Assembly (NCBI RefSeq): GCF_010645065.1
Contig: NZ_JAADZW010000003.1
Span: forward strand, 142,065 to 206,064
Origin: Flavobacterium fluviatile
GTDB taxonomy: Bacteria > Bacteroidota > Bacteroidia > Flavobacteriales > Flavobacteriaceae
Length of the DNA stretch: 64,000 nucleotides
Direction of reading: 5' to 3'
The notes beneath the pieces are model-generated. The model did not search any database. It was not told the DNA's origin and saw only the letters and a list, made by a program, of their open reading frames with translations. The translations under genes and the position numbers were made by a program. Shown piece by piece: positions 44,538-52,736 of this stretch; positions within the stretch are counted from its first letter, which is position 1; every line of letters begins with the position of its first letter.

Positions 44538-44719
44538 TCTGGTGCTCGTTTGCAACGAGTACTTACACAAATTAAAAGATAAATCGTAGCGTTTGTAACG
44601 CGGTTATTAACTCAAAAGTTCCTTAAAGATTTATAATAAAATTGTTTAAATAGCCGCGTTGGAAACGCTTTAATCAATTTTTATAAGTAAATAGGTACTC
44701 GTTGCAAACGAGCACCAGA
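44538..44719. mobile_element. REPIN/MITE-like element, copy 3
   Basis: This copy has intact ends (TCTGGTGCTCGTTTGC and GCAAACGAGCACCAGA) and inner arms (GTAGCGTTTGTAACGCGG and CCGCGTTGGAAACGCT). It occupies most of the 354-base gap between the truncated hydrolase and thiL; the rest of the gap holds only the thiL promoter region. Confidence 0.8.
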
Positions 44720-44840
44720 TTAAAGTTCAGCAAGCTTTGTCTGTAACATAGAGCGGGATCAATCTAAACAATAAAACCAGATGTTCCTCCTTCAAATCAA
44801 TAATAGAATTTCTTGTATAGCAAATCAGCCATCAACTTCG

Positions 44841-44848
44841 TACCTTTG
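44841..44848 (+). promoter_or_regulatory. Bacteroidota -7 element before thiL
   Basis: TACCTTTG matches TAnnTTTG, 28 bases before the thiL ATG. A TTG at 44813-44815 is a possible -33 element, though the 25-base spacer is long. Confidence 0.5.
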
Positions 44849-44876
44849 CAGCTTACAACTTTTGGAACTTTAAAAA

Positions 44877-45923
44877 ATGATCGAAGATAAAAACCCACAA
44901 CGTACCAGTATAGCGCAGTTAGGCGAGTTTGGTTTAATTGAACATTTAACCCGACATTTTGATGTAAAACAAGAGTCGACTTTAAAGAGCATTGGCGATG
45001 ATGCTGCAGTTCTTGATTTCAAGGATAAAAAAGTAGTGGTTTCGACCGATTTACTGATTGAAGGCGTACATTTTGATCTGGCTTATATGCCTTTGAAACA
45101 CTTAGGATACAAATCTGTAGTGGTTAATGTTTCTGACATTTGCGCTATGAATGCCAAACCAACACAAATAACGGTTTCTATAGCCGTTTCTAACCGTTTC
45201 CCACTAGAAGCTTTGGAAGAATTATTTGAAGGAATCACACGCGCTGCAAACGAGTATAAAGTAGATGTTATTGGCGGAGACACCACCTCATCCCAAAAAG
45301 GTTTAATTATCAGCATCACCGCAATTGGTGAAGCTGATGCTGATGAAATTGTGTATAGAAACGGAGCAAAACAAACTGATTTATTGGTGGTAACCGGAGA
45401 TATTGGTGCAGCTTATATGGGATTACAGGTTTTGGAACGCGAAAAACAGGTTTTTCAGGTGAATCCAAACAATCAGCCGGATTTGGATCCTTACACTTAT
45501 TTGGTCGAAAGACAATTAAAACCTGAAGCCCGCAAAGATGTTCGTACACTTTTGCATGCCCTTGAAATAAAACCAACTTCGATGATTGATATTTCAGACG
45601 GATTATCTTCAGAAATTATTCATTTGTGCAAACAGTCAAAAGTGGGCTGTAATTTATATGAAGACAAACTGCCACTGGATCCTCAGTTTATTTCGACCTG
45701 TGAAGAGTTTAATATTGACAGCACAACGGTTGCCATTAACGGTGGCGAAGATTATGAACTGTTATTTACAATCGACATTAATGATTTTGACAAAATAAAA
45801 GGAAATCCAAACTTTACTATCATTGGCCACATGACAGATGAAAGCGAAGGCATCCATTTAGTTACCCGCGCCAATACTAAAATAGCCTTAAAAGCCAGAG
45901 GCTGGGACGCCCTGAGTGAATAA
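44877..45923 (+). CDS. thiL: Thiamine-phosphate kinase
   Basis: This 348-residue cytosolic enzyme has the ThiL order: FGLIEHLTRHF, IGDDAAVLDF, the metal/phosphate STDLLIEGVHFD motif, NVSDICAMNAKPTQ, VDVIGGDTTSS, and the C-terminal SMIDISDGLSSEI and NGGEDYELLFTI blocks. It converts thiamine phosphate to thiamine diphosphate with ATP, the last step of cofactor synthesis. Length is normal and the gene is intact and monocistronic, with its own promoter and terminator. Other thiamine genes are not in the window. Confidence 0.95.
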   Translation: MIEDKNPQRTSIAQLGEFGLIEHLTRHFDVKQESTLKSIGDDAAVLDFKDKKVVVSTDLLIEGVHFDLAYMPLKHLGYKSVVVNVSDICAMNAKPTQITVSIAVSNRFPLEALEELFEGITRAANEYKVDVIGGDTTSSQKGLIISITAIGEADADEIVYRNGAKQTDLLVVTGDIGAAYMGLQVLEREKQVFQVNPNNQPDLDPYTYLVERQLKPEARKDVRTLLHALEIKPTSMIDISDGLSSEIIHLCKQSKVGCNLYEDKLPLDPQFISTCEEFNIDSTTVAINGGEDYELLFTIDINDFDKIKGNPNFTIIGHMTDESEGIHLVTRANTKIALKARGWDALSE

Positions 45924-45940
45924 ATTTTAAAAATTCAAAT

Positions 45941-45988
45941 AAAAAATTCCAAATTCCAATATTGCATCGTTGGAATTTGGAATTTTTA
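45941..45988. terminator. Bidirectional terminator between thiL and the response regulator gene
   Basis: AAATTCCAAATTCCAA (45944-45959) pairs perfectly with TTGGAATTTGGAATTT (45970-45985), flanked by A and T runs, between two convergent genes. Confidence 0.85.
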
Positions 45989-46004
45989 GTTTTGGATATT
46001 TATT

Positions 46005-46697
46005 TTAAAAAAGCCCCTTGCTTTTGGCTTCTTTTACCAAATCATCATCTGAATCGTTTTTTATTTTAAGTAGTTCTTTAAGCCCTTTTTTTCGTCTTTT
46101 AATTGCATTTATGGAAATAGGAATGTAATGCGGCATTTCTTCTTCAGAAGTTCCTTTAGACAAATGAAATAAAATCTGCTTATCGAATTCATCAATTTCA
46201 ATCGAGTTATGAGGAGACTGATTCAGCATTTTCTGAACCGACTGACTGTAATATTTATCGCTTTTCATTACTTTATCAAAAGCAAAAAGCAATTCGTCAA
46301 ACGTCAGGTCATTTTTAATAATCAGGCCGTTGGGCTGTATGGTACGAATAATAGTTTTAATTTTCAGCAATTCGGTATACATGGTGAGCAGGATAATTTT
46401 GCAGTTTGGCATATACTCCAAAATTAGTTTTGCTATATCTTCTCCTGAAAAAATTTCTTTTTCATCATAAGCAGGCATACTGATATCTAAAAAAGCAATA
46501 TCAAAAGGAACAGTTTCAGGGTTTGTAATAATTTCATAAGCCGATTTGCAATCTTTAGCCTGCGAAATCAAAAATTCATGGCTTTCAGGATGATAACGTG
46601 TTATAGCGTTTTTATAACCTTCAATGATAAACGGATGGTCGTCTACAATTAATATATTGCTTGTTTGTTTAAGCGATGGTGGTAAATCAGCTTTCAT
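46005..46697 (-). CDS. Response regulator, REC plus HTH, partner of the TPR kinase
   Basis: This 230-residue protein has a receiver domain (ILIVDDHPFIIEGY, phospho-acceptor Asp71 in FLDISMP, LLTMYTE and LIIKND for the conserved Thr/Ser and Lys) and a short C-terminal HTH (FDKQILFHLSKGTSEEEMPHYIPISINAIKRRKKGLKELL). This HTH is like the LuxR/NarL type but with a divergent sequence. Its start overlaps the kinase stop by 11 bases, so translation is coupled. It is almost surely phosphorylated by that kinase. Target genes are unknown. Confidence 0.88.
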   Translation of the reverse strand: MKADLPPSLKQTSNILIVDDHPFIIEGYKNAITRYHPESHEFLISQAKDCKSAYEIITNPETVPFDIAFLDISMPAYDEKEIFSGEDIAKLILEYMPNCKIILLTMYTELLKIKTIIRTIQPNGLIIKNDLTFDELLFAFDKVMKSDKYYSQSVQKMLNQSPHNSIEIDEFDKQILFHLSKGTSEEEMPHYIPISINAIKRRKKGLKELLKIKNDSDDDLVKEAKSKGLF

Positions 46698-48732
46698 TAT
46701 GAATTTTATTTATTTTTTGATCTATTGGTATCTTTACTAAAATCACAGTTCCTTCGCCTCTTGCCGAATTTATTTCGACATTTCCGTTACATTCGGCCGT
46801 TCTGTACTCGATGTTCTGCAGCCCTATTCCTTTTTTTGTTTTATGAGTATTAAATCCTATTCCGTCGTCTGATATTGACAAAACCAAATAATTGATCTCA
46901 CTTTTCAGTTCAACAGTAATTGTTTTTGCTTTGGCATATTTATTACCATTCTGCAATGCTTCCTGAATTATCCTGTACAAATTAATTTTTACGACATTGC
47001 TTACCAGATCCCAATTGATATTAGTATCAATATTATAAACCAATTGAGTCTCAAATGTATTGGTTTGGTTTTGAAATAACTTTTCCAGAATCGCCACAAA
47101 ATTATTTATCAGTCCGGATTTTTCTTTGTTTAAATCATGTGAAATCTCCCTGATATCCTGCTCAATCTCTTTTAATTCAAGCAGATATTTTTTTCTTTTA
47201 TCAGCTGCTGTATCTTCGTCTAATTTGTCAAGACTGTCTAAACTGATCCTGACACCGAACATTCGCCCTAACACGCCATCGTGCAGTTCCTGTGCTACTT
47301 TTTTCTTTTCCCTTATTCGCATGGTTTCGATTGCATTTTGCTGCGAAATCATCAAATTATAAATATCCTCATTTGCAATTTGCTGCTGCTGCTTAAAAAG
47401 CAATTCCCTGTTTCTTGCCTGCTGTGTCTTGTAAATATAAAAAAACAACCCTATGAGCGAAAGAATACTAAAAACATACACCAAAGTCCTGTTCTGTATT
47501 TCTAAACTCGAATTTTCGCTTTTTATTTCATTGGTTTCATATTCTATACGGGTAAATTTATCCCCCATTTTGCGTTCGGCCTTTTGCAGACTGTCATTTA
47601 TGCGAATATAATCTTCTGAAAATTTGGAAGCTTTTTTGGGATGAATTAAAGATAACTGCTTCAAAGCAACCAGGACATTACGAAAATTTTTGGTACGTTT
47701 TGAAACTATAAGTGCCTGATTTGAATAGTGCAAAGCTTTAGCCGTATCCTTTATTGAGGCAAAATACTCGGACAAATGCATTTTACTTGCCGTTATACCT
47801 GCTGTTAGCTGTAAACTATCCCTTATTTTCAATGCCTTATAAAACAAATCAGGAAGTTCCTCATTTTGGTTTAATTTAAACCTTGAATACGCTAAATTAT
47901 CCAGCAAAATTGCATATAAATCAGGCTTTTGACTGTAAAGGTTTTTCTCTTCCAACCCTTTTTTAAAATAGAAATTGGCTTTCTTGTAATCATCAAGATT
48001 TTGATAGACAAACCCGATATTATTCAAAGAAGTCGCCTTCGACTGAAATTCAACAGGAATAATTTTGTCATCAATACTCACAATCGCTTTATTGTGAAAC
48101 TCAATTGCCTTTTCATAATCTCCTAATTCATTATAAATTACTCCAAGTAAATTATAGGCATCATATAAAATATCAATATTGTTCTTGCCTTTAATATCCC
48201 GAAGAGCATTAAAAACAGCCTTTTCACTACCATAAAAATCACCTTCGTTAAATTGCAATAAAGCCTTGCTCAGTCTGGTTTTGGCAAGGTTATAAAAATC
48301 ATTAGCCTCCAGATAGAGTTTTTCTGCTTTATAATAACAGGCAAATGCACTATCTGATGAAGCCTGGGAAGAATAATAGTCACCCAGATAAATATATGCC
48401 TTAGACATTGAAAGCGAATCCTTTGCTTTTTGCGATTTTTCTAAGATAATTTTAACTGTCTTATTATATCCGTTCCAGTCACGCATATTAAAGTAACGAT
48501 TGGCTACTTTGAAAAGATTGACCCTTTTGAGAGAATCATCGTGCTGGCTCATAATAACTTCAAAAGCCTTACGAGTGTATTTTTGTTTTATCTCTACAGG
48601 CAATTTGTATTCATTGGCAAGGGATAAATACAAATCAAGGCTGTCTTTGGATTTTCCAGACACATGAATACCCTCATTTTGCCTGTTACAACCAATAAAA
48701 AAAATAAGTAATATCAGATAGTATTTTTTCAA
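46687..48732 (-). CDS. TPR-repeat sensor histidine kinase (HisKA_3 type)
   Basis: This 681-residue protein has a lipobox-like start (LLIFFIGCNRQ, Cys15), TPR repeats over about 75-370 (for example AYNLLGVIYNELGDYEKAIEFHNKAI), a short coiled segment, one membrane helix (about 417-435), and a cytoplasmic kinase. His484 in AQELHDGVLGRMFG is the phosphorylated residue. The ATPase domain shows LQNGNKYAKAKTI, DDGIGF and a GIGLQNIEYR motif. The periplasmic TPR domain is the likely sensor, perhaps of a peptide or envelope protein. It lies downstream of a gene for a small secreted repeat protein. Confidence 0.9.
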   Translation of the reverse strand: MKKYYLILLIFFIGCNRQNEGIHVSGKSKDSLDLYLSLANEYKLPVEIKQKYTRKAFEVIMSQHDDSLKRVNLFKVANRYFNMRDWNGYNKTVKIILEKSQKAKDSLSMSKAYIYLGDYYSSQASSDSAFACYYKAEKLYLEANDFYNLAKTRLSKALLQFNEGDFYGSEKAVFNALRDIKGKNNIDILYDAYNLLGVIYNELGDYEKAIEFHNKAIVSIDDKIIPVEFQSKATSLNNIGFVYQNLDDYKKANFYFKKGLEEKNLYSQKPDLYAILLDNLAYSRFKLNQNEELPDLFYKALKIRDSLQLTAGITASKMHLSEYFASIKDTAKALHYSNQALIVSKRTKNFRNVLVALKQLSLIHPKKASKFSEDYIRINDSLQKAERKMGDKFTRIEYETNEIKSENSSLEIQNRTLVYVFSILSLIGLFFYIYKTQQARNRELLFKQQQQIANEDIYNLMISQQNAIETMRIREKKKVAQELHDGVLGRMFGVRISLDSLDKLDEDTAADKRKKYLLELKEIEQDIREISHDLNKEKSGLINNFVAILEKLFQNQTNTFETQLVYNIDTNINWDLVSNVVKINLYRIIQEALQNGNKYAKAKTITVELKSEINYLVLSISDDGIGFNTHKTKKGIGLQNIEYRTAECNGNVEINSARGEGTVILVKIPIDQKINKIHNES

Positions 48733-48784
48733 CTTCGCCTATAATGTTTAATCAAAAATACAAAACTATCTATTAGACTTAAAT

Positions 48785-48812
48785 AAAAAAGCCGTCTAAA
48801 TTAGACGGCCCT
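48785..48812 (-). terminator. Terminator of the small secreted-protein gene
   Basis: GCCGTCTAAATTAGACGGC is a near-perfect stem, with an A-run on the plus strand that becomes a T-run in the minus-strand transcript, 28 bases past the stop at 48840. Confidence 0.85.
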
Positions 48813-48839
48813 TAATATATTTAAATGAATTACAGGTAA

Positions 48840-49076
48840 TTAATCCACTTTTCTAACTTGTCCTACTGATTGATTTCCATCAATGCTTACTTTTTGATTT
48901 GATAAATCAGAACCTATCATATCCACTTTTCTAACTTGTCCAACTGACTGATTTCCATCAATACCAACTGTTGTATTGTTTATTAAAGTATCATTAGTAG
49001 TTGTTGCAGAAGTATTAAAAGAAGTTAATACCATTACGAAAGAGAATAATCCAGATGTTAAAGCTAATTTTTTCAT
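48840..49076 (-). CDS. Small secreted protein with two 16-residue repeats
   Basis: The 78-residue product has a clear signal peptide (MKKLALTSGLFSFVMVLTSFNTSA, about 24) and a mature part of about 54 residues. Two copies of (V)(G or S)IDGNQSVGQVRKVD lie at 37-52 and 63-78, identical but for one residue, with a MIGSDLSNQK linker. The second repeat forms the C-terminus. Basic Arg-Lys pairs near each repeat end could be cleavage sites, but no known prepeptide family is recognised. It has its own terminator and sits between a LytTR regulator and a TPR kinase on the same strand. A peptide signal or envelope component are both possible. Confidence 0.7.
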   Translation of the reverse strand: MKKLALTSGLFSFVMVLTSFNTSATTTNDTLINNTTVGIDGNQSVGQVRKVDMIGSDLSNQKVSIDGNQSVGQVRKVD

Positions 49077-49249
49077 GATTGTTGAGTTTATATTGTTATA
49101 CTTTTTTACTTTTTTTGATTCCGTTTCGTTCGGAATTCTTTGGTAAAACTAAACAGTAAAGCGCAACAATGACCTAAAAAAAAGGCGTTTATGGTCAATG
49201 CTATCCGTTCATGAGTGAATGTATAGCAAATCAGGGCAGATGGTTTATT

Positions 49250-50062
49250 TTAAGTTTCTATATAATTTTCATTGGCAAATTCGCTAATTATAAAATCTAC
49301 ATTTGCTTTGTACGACTTGGAAAACGGCAGTTTAATAGTCGTTTTTTTAATATAGCATAACGAATTCCCGGTATGGATTCTCGAAATATAATTTCTGTTT
49401 ACTATATAACTGTTATGTATCCTGATAAAAGGATTTGATAATACGGTTTCAAAGTGTTTTAAGGTTTTGAAAGCCGTAATCATTTCTCCATTTTTCAGAT
49501 GAATATCGGTCGAATTATTATCGGCCTGAAAATAACAGATTTCATTTGAATCAATATAACGGTGGTCACCATATGATTTGACACATAAAATAAAGGATTT
49601 TCGGTTTTTATTGATTTGAATCCCTTCTTCCCGATTTTGTTTTTCTTTTGGCTTCAGTTTCTGCACCAGAAGCACTTCATCCTCATTGTACAATTTATTC
49701 AATTTATGAATCAGCTTTACCAGATCAATTGACTCAAGTGGTTTAAGAAAATAATCATTTACCTCATACTGAATACAATCAAACGCCAAATCCTTGCTTT
49801 TTGTTGTGACAATAATTTTCGGCAGCTCTTTTAAATACATCAATAAACCATTAATTAAGGTCAGGGAAAGCCCGCTCGCTTTATCCTTGGGATCAATTTC
49901 TAAAAAAACCAGATCAGGTGTATGTTTCAAAATCAGGTTCATCCCATCGGTAGAGTTGTTCGCAGAAGCTATAAAATTGAGCTCTGAAAACTCATTAGCC
50001 ATTGTCATGATTCTATCAACACTTTCCGGATCATCATCTAAAATAATGTAGGTGTAATTCAT
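49250..50062 (-). CDS. LytTR-family response regulator with Glu at the phospho-acceptor site
   Basis: This 270-residue protein has a receiver-like domain (ILDDDPESVDRI, then PDLVFLEIDPKD, and YFLKPL with the conserved Lys) and a C-terminal LytTR DNA-binding domain (about 165-265, ICYFQADNNSTDIHLKNGEMITAFKTL, RIHNSYIVNRNYI). Residue 55 is Glu where the phosphorylated Asp is expected (FLDI becomes FLEI). Such a change can mimic the active state or make it phosphorylation-independent. No LytS-type kinase is adjacent. It lies upstream of the small repeat-protein gene and may control it. Confidence 0.87.
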   Translation of the reverse strand: MNYTYIILDDDPESVDRIMTMANEFSELNFIASANNSTDGMNLILKHTPDLVFLEIDPKDKASGLSLTLINGLLMYLKELPKIIVTTKSKDLAFDCIQYEVNDYFLKPLESIDLVKLIHKLNKLYNEDEVLLVQKLKPKEKQNREEGIQINKNRKSFILCVKSYGDHRYIDSNEICYFQADNNSTDIHLKNGEMITAFKTLKHFETVLSNPFIRIHNSYIVNRNYISRIHTGNSLCYIKKTTIKLPFSKSYKANVDFIISEFANENYIET

Positions 50063-50162
50063 TTCTCGATTCGTTTTTGTATTAATCTATGTTTTTTGGA
50101 GCATTTTCTTAAAAGAAAGCATTAAATTTATAAAAAATACTGAAAAACCTTATTGATATAAC

Positions 50163-50206
50163 ATAAAAAAATCCCAAATCTCTGATTTTTCAGAAATTTG
50201 GGATTA
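50163..50206 (-). terminator. Terminator of glyS
   Basis: ATCCCAAAT pairs with ATTTGGGAT within a longer imperfect stem, with an A-run on the plus strand giving a T-run for minus-strand transcription, 20 bases past the glyS stop. Confidence 0.8.
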
Positions 50207-50225
50207 ATATTTTGAGAAACTAAAT

Positions 50226-51764
50226 TTACATTTTCATCAGCCAGTTTTTCATGGAGACTTCATTCTCGATAATATTTCTTAATTCAGAAATTTTTACACG
50301 ATCCTGTTTCATCGTGTCTCTGTGACGTATAGTTACCGTTTCGTCATCAATAGTTTGATGGTCCACAGTAATACAAAATGGTGTACCTAAAGCATCTGCT
50401 CTTCTGTAACGACGGCCTACGGCATCTTTTTCATCATAAGCAACATTAAAGTCCCATTTCAAATCATCGATGATTTTTTTGGCAACCTCAGGTAAACCAT
50501 CTTTCTTTACCAATGGCAAAACGGCCGCTTTTGTTGGAGCTAAAACAGCAGGTAATTTCAGTACCGTTCTAGTCGATCCGTCCTCTAAAACTTCTTCCTG
50601 CAACGATGTTGCAAAAACTGCTAAGAACATACGATCCAGACCTACAGAGGTCTCTACAACATAAGGAACATAGTTTTCATTCAGTTCCGGATCAAAATAT
50701 TGCAGTTTTCTTCCTGAATATTGTTCGTGCGCTTTTAAATCGAAATCAGTACGGGAGTGAATACCTTCTAATTCCTTAAATCCGAATGGGAAATTAAATT
50801 CAATATCCGCAGCTGCATTTGCATAATGTGCTAATTTTTCATGATCGTGAAAACGGTAATTGTCTTTTCCTAATCCTAAAGACAAATGCCATTTCAAACG
50901 TGTTTCTTTCCAGTGTTCGTACCATTGCATTTCTTCTCCAGGGCGTACAAAAAACTGCATTTCCATTTGTTCGAATTCACGCATACGGAAAATAAATTGT
51001 CTGGCAACAATTTCGTTTCTGAATGCCTTACCGGTTTGGGCAATTCCAAAAGGAACTTTCATACGGCCTGATTTCTGAACATTCAGGAAGTTTACAAAAA
51101 TTCCCTGCGCTGTTTCCGGACGCAAATATAAGTCCATCGCAGAGTCTGCCGAAGCTCCTAATTTTGTTCCGAACATCAAATTAAATTGCTTAACATCTGT
51201 CCAGTTTTTAGAACCGGTTTCAGGATCAGCAATCTCTAATTCTTCGATTAAGGCTTTTACATCCTGAAGATCTTCACTCATTCCTTTTGCAAGTCTTTCC
51301 AGAATTTCTTTTTTCTTTGAAAGATATTCTGCAACACGCACATTTGTGGTAATGAATTCCTGCTCATTGAAAGCATCTCCAAAACGGGCTCTCGCTTTTT
51401 CAATTTCTTTTTGAGCCTTTTGATTTAACTTTTCAGCATAATCTTCAACTAAAGTATCAGCTCTGTATCTTTTTTTGGAATCTTTATTGTCAATTAACGG
51501 ATCATTGAAAGCATCCACGTGTCCTGAAGCTTTCCAGGTAGTAGGGTGCATCAATATTGCAGCATCAAGTCCTACAATATTTTCATTCATCTGAACCATT
51601 GATTTCCACCAATATTCACGGATATTCTTTTTTAACTCGACACCATTTTGTGCATAATCATATACTGCACTCAGACCGTCGTAAACTTCGCTTGACGGAA
51701 AAATAAATCCGTACTCTTTTGCGTGCGAAACCACATTCTTAAATATATCTTCTTGTTTTGCCAT
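50226..51764 (-). CDS. glyS: Glycine--tRNA ligase, single-chain type
   Basis: The 512-residue product starts MAKQEDIFKNVVSHAKEYGFIFPSSEVYDGLSAVYDYAQNG, typical of the alpha2 GlyRS found in Bacteroidota. It has class II motifs: FNLMFGTKLG, LRPETAQGIFVNF (motif 2 region), FRNEIVARQFIFRMREFEQMEMQFF, and VVETSVGLDRMFLAV (motif 3). A C-terminal anticodon-binding domain follows. It charges tRNA-Gly in the cytoplasm. The gene is complete and probably monocistronic. Confidence 0.96.
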   Translation of the reverse strand: MAKQEDIFKNVVSHAKEYGFIFPSSEVYDGLSAVYDYAQNGVELKKNIREYWWKSMVQMNENIVGLDAAILMHPTTWKASGHVDAFNDPLIDNKDSKKRYRADTLVEDYAEKLNQKAQKEIEKARARFGDAFNEQEFITTNVRVAEYLSKKKEILERLAKGMSEDLQDVKALIEELEIADPETGSKNWTDVKQFNLMFGTKLGASADSAMDLYLRPETAQGIFVNFLNVQKSGRMKVPFGIAQTGKAFRNEIVARQFIFRMREFEQMEMQFFVRPGEEMQWYEHWKETRLKWHLSLGLGKDNYRFHDHEKLAHYANAAADIEFNFPFGFKELEGIHSRTDFDLKAHEQYSGRKLQYFDPELNENYVPYVVETSVGLDRMFLAVFATSLQEEVLEDGSTRTVLKLPAVLAPTKAAVLPLVKKDGLPEVAKKIIDDLKWDFNVAYDEKDAVGRRYRRADALGTPFCITVDHQTIDDETVTIRHRDTMKQDRVKISELRNIIENEVSMKNWLMKM

Positions 51765-51771
51765 AGTGGTG

Positions 51772-51779
51772 CAAAAATA
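51772..51779 (-). promoter_or_regulatory. Bacteroidota -7 element before glyS
   Basis: On the minus strand this reads TATTTTTG, just 7 bases upstream of the start, implying a very short leader. No clear -33 box. Confidence 0.4.
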
Positions 51780-52049
51780 TAAAAAGTGAATTTAAAAAAA
51801 AGAAAAATAGTTGAAGATTGCCCGTTGATTATTAAATTTTTACAAATAAATCACTGTTTTTCTGTTTCCGAATAGTAATTCATATTTTTTATATTAAAGT
51901 TGCTATCTGTTTTTTATCTTAACAATTCAACACAAGGATATCAATTAAAATACTTTGGGTCAGATTAGAGTTTTTTTAAAGATAAAAAACGATACATCAC
52001 TTCATTTTCTAAGTCAATTATTCTATATTTATTCAAAAAATACTTACAA

Positions 52050-52733
52050 ATGATTGAATCCATAAAGAATCTGTTTTTTCCCAAAGTTTGTGCCAGCTGC
52101 CATTCCATTTTAATGAGTAATGAAAATGTATTATGCACCAGCTGCCGTCATGAAATGCCTTTGACACAATATTACTTAGATGCTAATAATGAGGCAGTCA
52201 AAAAGTTTTATGGAAAAATTGAAGTTGAACATGCATCGGCTTTTTTGTATTTCAACAAAAAAGGAATTGTTCAGGAACTGATACATAATCTGAAATATAG
52301 AGGATACGAAGAAATTGGTACAGTTCTGGGAGACTGGTACGTAGAAGACTTAAAAAACATTCAGACAAAAACACCTTTTGATGTTGTAATTCCCGTTCCG
52401 CTGCATCGAAAGAAATTCCGGGAACGCGGATACAATCAGGTAGCTGCTTTTGGAAATGCTTTATCAAAAGGACTGAATATTGGCTATGACGATACTGTTT
52501 TGTTTCGGAAGAAATATTCTAAAACCCAGTCTAAAAAGAATCTTCTCGGTCGTTCAGAAGGAATAGAAAATGTATTTGATGTACATATTTCAGAAGAATA
52601 TTGTAACAAACATTTTTTACTTGTTGACGATGTACTCACAACCGGAGCTACATTAGAAGCCTGCTCACGGGCATTACTCAAAATTCCGGGAGCAAAAATC
52701 AGCATTGTATGTATGGCAATGGCTAATTCTTAA
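52050..52733 (+). CDS. ComF-family phosphoribosyltransferase-like protein
   Basis: This 227-residue protein has an N-terminal zinc finger (Cys14, Cys17, Cys29, Cys32) and a type I phosphoribosyltransferase domain with VVIPVPLHRKKFRERGYNQ (about 112-130) and the PRPP loop LLVDDVLTTGAT (190-201). ComF proteins take part in DNA uptake during natural transformation in Gram-positive bacteria and Haemophilus; in Bacteroidota the role is less clear. The gene is complete and converges with the metalloprotease gene, with only three bases between the stop codons. Confidence 0.9.
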   Translation: MIESIKNLFFPKVCASCHSILMSNENVLCTSCRHEMPLTQYYLDANNEAVKKFYGKIEVEHASAFLYFNKKGIVQELIHNLKYRGYEEIGTVLGDWYVEDLKNIQTKTPFDVVIPVPLHRKKFRERGYNQVAAFGNALSKGLNIGYDDTVLFRKKYSKTQSKKNLLGRSEGIENVFDVHISEEYCNKHFLLVDDVLTTGATLEACSRALLKIPGAKISIVCMAMANS

Positions 52734-52736
52734 AAT

